Shown here: piece by piece, positions 17,391-23,032 of the stretch | Layout: every line of letters begins with the position of its first letter | Numbering within the stretch: the stretch's first letter is position 1 | Source: Globomyces pollinis-pini | Lineage: Eukaryota > Chytridiomycota > Chytridiomycetes > Rhizophydiales > Globomycetaceae | Direction of reading: 5' to 3' | DNA length: 23,032 nucleotides | NCBI GenBank assembly: GCA_025399215.1 | Contig: MU621357.1 | Span: 1 to 23,032, forward strand | The notes under the pieces: generated by a model | Seen by the model: only the letters and a program-made list of their open reading frames with translations | Database searches by the model: none | Told to the model about the DNA's origin: nothing | Program-made: the position numbers and the translations under genes

Positions 17391-18383
17391 ATGATATCAT
17401 CTGCAAGTTATGTTCTCCTCTTTGCCATTTCTGTCCACAGTCTTGCTGCCGATGTATCTGCCATTCACGACTCTGGCTCTGAAAAATCAGTTGGACCTTT
17501 AGCTTGCGTGATCAAATATAATCAATGTGGTGGAAAAAACTATCAAGGAGAAACCTGTTGTGAACCTGGTACGGTATGCACTCTTGTCAATGAGTACTAT
17601 TCTCAATGTCTACCAGGAACTACTCAACCACCACCACCTCCTCCTGCATCCGGCAACTGTGCTACTGGTCGTGTATTGTGGTCTGTCGATATGTCCAAAC
17701 CGTTCAACTCCAAGGGTGAATGGGAGTACGATACTAGCAATTATAACCAAGAGAAACAAATCTACGTACCCCAAAGTCAAGCTGGTGAATACATCAAGGT
17801 TCAAGATGGCAAATTATTGGTATCTGCTAAACGTGATGGATCTGGTAAATGGAAAGCAGCAAGAGCAGTACTCAAGAAAGGGTGGGGTGTCAATTACCGT
17901 GCCGAAGTCACCCTTCAAATGGATAAAGCTGTTCCTGGAGCGTTCCCTGCCATTTGGATGTTACCAACCATTGATCGAAAAACACCAGATGGAGTCTGGC
18001 CATTAGAAGGCGAAATCGATATTTTTGAATATCAATCTGAATTTGCTGGATCGCCTACCCCACAAACGCTTCACTTTGGGGAACGTAATGGTGGAAATGC
18101 ATTATCATTCAAAAACTGTCCCATCAATCCTACAGGAGTCAATACATTGGCAGTAGAATCCAATCCAAATTATATCAGATTCTTTTGCAATGGTAAACCA
18201 AATGGTCAGTATAATCGTCCAAACCCGTCATCTCAGTTTAATTGGCCATATTCAGGAAAGAATGAATTTGGTTTTATCTTGAACTATGCCATACAACCTG
18301 GTTTTGCTAAACAACCAGTTCCTGCCAACATCAATAGTTTATCCATGATCATTTCCTCCCTACAAGTGAAAGAATGCTTTTAA
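17391..18383 (+). CDS. secreted GH16 beta-glucanase with CBM1
   Basis: Single exon, 330 residues from ATG 17391; the frame extends seven codons upstream only from a non-ATG codon. Signal peptide about 1-20 (MISSASYVLLFAISVHSLAA). A fungal CBM1 (about 39-75) has its cysteines and aromatic residues (YNQCGGKNYQGETCC ... NEYYSQCL) and binds cellulose or related polymers. A Pro linker (79-87) leads to a GH16 catalytic domain (about 90-330). The active-site motif EGEIDIFEYQ supplies the nucleophile Glu208, Asp210 and acid/base Glu213. The ExDxxE spacing is that of laminarinase-type enzymes, so hydrolysis of beta-1,3 or mixed-linked glucans is expected. All catalytic residues are intact. AATAAA follows the stop codon. 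Confidence 0.93.
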   Translation: MISSASYVLLFAISVHSLAADVSAIHDSGSEKSVGPLACVIKYNQCGGKNYQGETCCEPGTVCTLVNEYYSQCLPGTTQPPPPPPASGNCATGRVLWSVDMSKPFNSKGEWEYDTSNYNQEKQIYVPQSQAGEYIKVQDGKLLVSAKRDGSGKWKAARAVLKKGWGVNYRAEVTLQMDKAVPGAFPAIWMLPTIDRKTPDGVWPLEGEIDIFEYQSEFAGSPTPQTLHFGERNGGNALSFKNCPINPTGVNTLAVESNPNYIRFFCNGKPNGQYNRPNPSSQFNWPYSGKNEFGFILNYAIQPGFAKQPVPANINSLSMIISSLQVKECF

Positions 18384-18852
18384 GATGCACGTCAATAAAC
18401 TGAATTCAATTTCAAACATTATTCTGAAATTTTGAACATTAATATCTGACAGCAATATTAAAAGGATGAACTATTTAGGCTAAACCAGAGGTATTTCACG
18501 TAGTTATATTGTCAATCGCCGTGGAAAGTCTTCCAATTGTCAATCTGTACTACTTGACCAATAGAATACTCGAAAGTCAGATGATAGGCTGGCATTTTCA
18601 AAAGCGTATCAATTGTAGATGGATAACGATATGAAGAGAAAAATGGTGAAATTCTCAATCTCCAACTGATGGATTGCTTTTGATGGCCAATAGGGTGGTT
18701 AAAGTGTCCTTACAACTATCACATTCATTTTTCCACTTCTGCCACTCACCTTTTTTCCACCATTGACACCCCCGCCCTGAATCCATTGGCCTTTTTCGGC
18801 CTAATCAAACTATTTAAGGACAACAGTTAAGAATCCTCTAATCAACTCAAAA
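18384..18852. other. intergenic
   Basis: No gene is seen. The right part is the promoter of the oxidoreductase gene (CTATTTAAGG about 40 bp before its ATG). Confidence 0.5.
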
Positions 18853-19559
18853 ATGACCTTGAACCGAATTGTGAAAATCGACTTTACCTCCGATGTTATT
18901 TGTCCATGGTGTTTAATTGGTTTACGTAGACTTGAAAAAGCATTAGAATCATTTAAAAACCAATCTATTGATTTTCAAATTGAATTCCATCCTTTCGAAT
19001 TAAATGGTGATTTACCAAAAGAAGGTGCTGATAAGTTAACCATGTATCGTAAAAAGTTTGGAAATGAACGAGTGGAGAAAATGGTACCGTTTATGAAAGC
19101 TGCTGGACTTGAATATGGAGTCCATTTCACCTACAGTGGATTGATGGCCAAGTAAGTTCTATCTAAAACTCATTATTGGTTAGTACATTTGATTCACATC
19201 GATTGATTGCATTTGCAAAAACCAAAGGATTACAATATCAATTGAAGGAACGATTATTACAAGCATATCACGAAGAAAGTCAAAATATTGGTGATCACCA
19301 AGTTTTGGCAGAGAATTATGGTAAAGTTGGTGGTGATGTACAAGAGGTATTGATATTGCTTTGAATTGATTTGTAGGCGTTGAATTTTTTGGCATCTGAT
19401 GAGTTAAGTGGGCCAGTTCGAGAGGAGATCAATTCAGCAAGACGTAAAGGTATTTCTGGGGTGCCAAATATTTCTATTGGTGGTGTTGAAGTGGAAGGAG
19501 CAGAAAGTCCTGAAGTTTTGGTTCAAGCGATCAATAAGGCATTGAAAACTACAGTATAA
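18853..19559 (+). CDS. DsbA-family oxidoreductase, FrnE-like
   Basis: Three exons (18853-19151, 19184-19346, 19377-19559) give 214 residues. The thioredoxin fold starts with IVKIDFTSDVICPWCLIGLR, carrying a CPWC active site (Cys17, Cys20). An inserted helical domain contains NTFDSHRLIAFAKTKG, a hallmark of the FrnE and 2-hydroxychromene-2-carboxylate isomerase-like group. The cis-proline loop SGVPNISIGG and the C-terminal helix close the fold. Members are thiol-disulfide oxidoreductases or glutathione-dependent isomerases; the CxxC favours a redox role. There is no signal peptide, so it is probably cytosolic. Introns are 32 and 30 nt; splicing the first creates the Asn of NTFDSHR. Confidence 0.92.
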
Positions 19560-19794
19560 GTTTATAAACTCTGTTTCTTGTATTCTTTCTTTTATGTTTG
19601 CAGTGAAGCACAAGTCTTTTTGTTTACGTCTTGTTATTACTCAATTAAATGTGCTGCGATGTAGATCAATATTGAAAACGAAGCAGTTCACGAGCATCAA
19701 GGATGGATGATTTATTATCAAATATTAAGATGGATTGCTTGCTATAGATGAAAGTTATCCACATCAAGTGAAGGGCGCCTAGATGACTTTATAA

Positions 19795-22665
19795 TCAACG
19801 GGGGAACTTCATAACTGTCTGTAAAGCATCTAAAAATTTGTCGTAGGTCCATGTAGACTCATGATCAGAATAACATTTTGAATGAAATGCAATTGCCTCA
19901 TCCAGCTTCTTATCATCGAGTGTTTTGAATACCCACGGTAATTTGAACAGATACTTAGTAACCATGTCACTACATTTCAAGTGATCTCCTGATTTCATTT
20001 CCATTTTTAAATTTTCAACGGACTCATTTCCATTATCATTCAAATCGTGGACGATACGGTGGTGTGCTGGAATAGTATTGGCATTCTGTAAATGAGATTG
20101 TAATTCAGTTGACAATGTTGGAAGTCCTTCTTGATTGTATCTAGTAGGTGAGAGTCGTTTGAGGAAATGTGAGCAGTTGGGTGAAGCACAAGCATTAGTT
20201 GGTAGCAAAGTTTCTGGGCTGATTCCAAAATACTCAATCAAGTCAATTCTATATGCTTCGTTAAACATTTTACAGTATTCAGCTGGAAAAGGACGTGTGA
20301 TATAATGAATCATAGTTGAGTGGTCTACATAGCTTTTTGTAACATAATCCATAAATTTCTTTTCAATTTCACGATGATAATTGGCTGTTAGTGACTCCAA
20401 AACGTTCGACATATCCAGCGGTTGGATCTGAATATTAATGATATTTCTGTCATAGGAACTATTCTGAAGACCATGATTGATAATGGTATAAAATCTATCC
20501 GAATCTTTGATTTGAAAATCTAGATATGGATTCCCACAAAGTATATTCAATTTCGTGAATATTTTGCCAACAGAATTAACATTAAATTGGTGGTATCTAA
20601 GTTCCACGTTAAGATCGAAAGAAAATCGAATCGGCTTGATAAATAATTGGCTTTTTCTTCTTCTTCTGTTTGAATCTTGCTCAAAAATCCCTGATATTAT
20701 GTCCTTAGCACATGCTTGAGCATCGGAAAGGTTAAGCATATCTAAAGTTTCTTCAATAGAAATTCTTGCAAAGATTTCATCAATAGTTTCGTCCGTTTCC
20801 AACTTACAATAATTTTCGATCTTATTTAGTATACCTGCACCTCGACCTGCCATTTCAACCAGCAGGGCATCTTGCATTTCTTGCATGGTTTCTGTTGAAA
20901 ACTGATGCCCTTGTTTGATAAGAACAAATAGCCCCAACACAAATTTGGTCAAATGAGGGCACTTCTGAACCGTTCCAGTGCTACCAGAAACAGTTACCAA
21001 AGCTGCTCTAAAGTCAGACGTCTTCAACAATTCCAAGTATCCTTCAAAAGTTGGCACTCCATAGTAAACGGATTGATAAGTCTGAAATATATCATCCATT
21101 ACTTCATCATAATCGCCATCGCTCTGAAAAATATATGTGATTGAACTGGCTAGCAGTGCATGCAAGCAATTATCAAGCTTTAATGTTGGTACTTTTGATA
21201 CAAAATATGTTGTGAGATGAGATCCACAGGGATTGCATAAAACGTTATTTCGACTGCTGTTTTTTGTGATAGGCATCAAACAGTTTCCAACTCCTTTATA
21301 GTTGTTTAGATGGTATAAATCAACACTATTTATATATCGTAGAGATACATCAATTGCTTTTACTTCAATCAAGTATGGATTTAATTCCCATTTGTCAAAT
21401 TTTTGGATTTGAATTGGCCGACCTATTATTGGAAACACTTCAATCAACCGCTCCATGGATCGAATTGTACCAATTCCAAGAATTGCTGATTTTGCATCCA
21501 TATAAATCTCTGCTTGATTGGTTTTTGAGTCACTAATATCCATATCTTGAGCCTCTTCTGCACTGCTATAAAGCTGCAGACATTTCTGCAAAGTTTCAAT
21601 GGTGGATTTAAATTGTGGTGTTTGATAAACTACTGTCTTCGTTACATTTCTTCCGAAGTTGCTTCCGAAAGAGAGCAGATCTTGCTTGTCAATATCGGAC
21701 AAATCAAATAGATATTCATTTGTTTCGAGTAGTCTATTGACCGATATTATAGTTTCTTTTAATTTTTCTTCGAGTCTGTTGTTAATTGTTTGGTTATATT
21801 TCATTAGTAGTGATGGAAGACATTTGGGCAAATGTGTTATCTTGACTAAATCAGTAACAGGTTGTAACGCTTGGACGTTATGTATTAGGTTTTCCAGTTC
21901 CACCAATGCTTCTTTCAGCAGAGATTTATACATCTTCCCATTCTTTTTTTGAATACATTTAACGATGTAATTATTGTAGATCGCATTAATTCTTTCATCA
22001 ATATCCAATTCTGTGGTAGCTTTATAAAATTCAAGATTTTCGAAGAAATTCTAACAATTATTCCAAGACAACTTACTTGATTCTTGATGTAGTGAAATAA
22101 CCCTTCAAAAGCATTGGAGCATCCAGAGAGGCTTTTAATGGGGAAAACCACAGGTAATGTATCAGAAGCGCTGTGAAAATAAAGTCTAAGACTATCCACC
22201 ACCATTGAAGTCGGAAACTTTGATCCAATAGCAATAGAAAATAAGACTGATTTACAAATGTCTTTGATTCCGCCCAATTCATTCAATCTAGCCTCAATGG
22301 TCTTCGGTTTATCGTCACAACCATCTGAAATAAATACAATTATTGCAATATCCGGTTTTAAATTTAACACTTTTGCTTTCAGTAAAGAGAATGCTCCTTC
22401 AATATTGGTACTTCCAAACGTTAATGACAACCTAATGGTTAAACAAGTCAACGGATTCTTACTTGTCCAAATCATCACTATAAGATGCATCATGATGAAA
22501 GCTTATGAAATGATAGTTCAAATTCATATTTAGATAGTCAAGATTCTCCATCAAATTTCTGATATTCTGTCGAACGGATGCTTGATACCTTGCCATTGAT
22601 CCAGAATCATCAATAACAAAGTAAATGTGATTTGACTCCGTATTAAAATCGTTGTTGGAATTCAT
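19795..22665 (-). CDS. large VWA-domain protein
   Basis: Three exons (22665-22463, 22431-22077, 22050-19795) joined over introns of 31 and 26 nt give 937 residues. The N-terminus (about 12-190) is a von Willebrand A domain with a complete metal-binding MIDAS: DDSGSM (D19-x-S21-x-S23), the Thr in GSTNIEGAF, and the Asp in VFISDGCDD. It should bind Mg2+ and an acidic partner. There is no signal peptide or transmembrane segment, so it is intracellular. The remaining 740 residues (about 190-937) are helical and polar, with several Cys/His patches (NPCGSHLTTYF, ACASPNCSHFLK) but no domain I recognise. Intracellular VWA proteins often act in assemblies such as ubiquitin, chaperone or transcription complexes; the role here is unknown. 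Confidence 0.82.
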
Positions 22666-23032
22666 TAAAGAAAGAAAGACGAAACTTTGTAATTTATCGC
22701 TAACACCTGGGGCGTAGCAATGACAGGTATGACTTGACCGGTCAGAAGAAATGGATTGATACGTGAAATATTGAGCAGAAGCTGCAATTTTCAGAATTCC
22801 ATTTGAAATGCTCAGTTTACTAATGAGAAAAACGCCATTTTAGTTGGATCTGGATTATAGAAGGTTCCTCATAATTCAGGTTCAAAATAATTGCTTTTAA
22901 AATCCAAGTTCGTTAACAACACAAACAAATAAGAATGTTGCACACTTATTCAAAAAATATATAATAGAGAGTGTGGTTAGATGTTACAATTTATTGAGTT
23001 CAAAACGAAAATCATTAAGCCTTTCCAATTTT
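22666..23032. other. upstream region of the VWA gene
   Basis: No coding sequence is supported. AT-rich; it probably holds the promoter of the minus-strand VWA gene and an unknown boundary to the next gene. Confidence 0.5.

Overview
The window looks like nuclear DNA of an AT-rich fungus. Evidence: a secreted GH16 glucanase carrying a fungal CBM1 cellulose-binding module, fungal-type mitochondrial (Mic10, Pam16) and Golgi (Sft2) genes, Kex2-like sites in secreted proteins, and GT-AG introns. Most introns are extremely short. Rebuilding the genes by hand gives 14 introns of 24-36 nt, several with a CTAAC/TTAAC-like branch site just before the acceptor, and four longer ones (59, 60, 95 and 175 nt). 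I cannot name the species. No tRNA, rRNA, CRISPR array or intact transposon was seen.

Layout. 1-3.6 kb is gene-poor: coding relics, a hairpin-forming inverted repeat, a 33-bp tandem repeat and a broken minus-strand gene. 3.6-4.5 kb holds a PQ-loop transporter (+). 4.8-9.7 kb is a secretome cluster on the minus strand: a truncated relic, a unique 178-residue secreted protein, and two modular six-cysteine secreted proteins with nearly identical first domains but unrelated C-terminal halves. 10.7-15.1 kb is a compact housekeeping block of small split genes: Mic10 (-), Sft2 (+), a Sel1-repeat protein with a likely mitochondrial presequence (+), Pam16 (-) and a universal stress protein (-). 15.8-16.3 kb has a small basic protein of unknown function. 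17.4-19.6 kb has the GH16-CBM1 enzyme and a DsbA/FrnE-like oxidoreductase, both +. 19.8-22.7 kb holds a 937-residue von Willebrand A (VWA) domain protein (-).

The genes do not form one pathway. Two themes stand out. One is a locally duplicated and reshuffled set of secreted proteins. The other is a dense cluster of mitochondrial and secretory housekeeping genes, including a divergent pair (Mic10/Sft2) whose start codons lie only 31 bp apart. Several genes (Mic10, Pam16, Sft2, the USP, the oxidoreductase) are visible only after removing introns of about 30 nt, so intron length is the main annotation hazard here.
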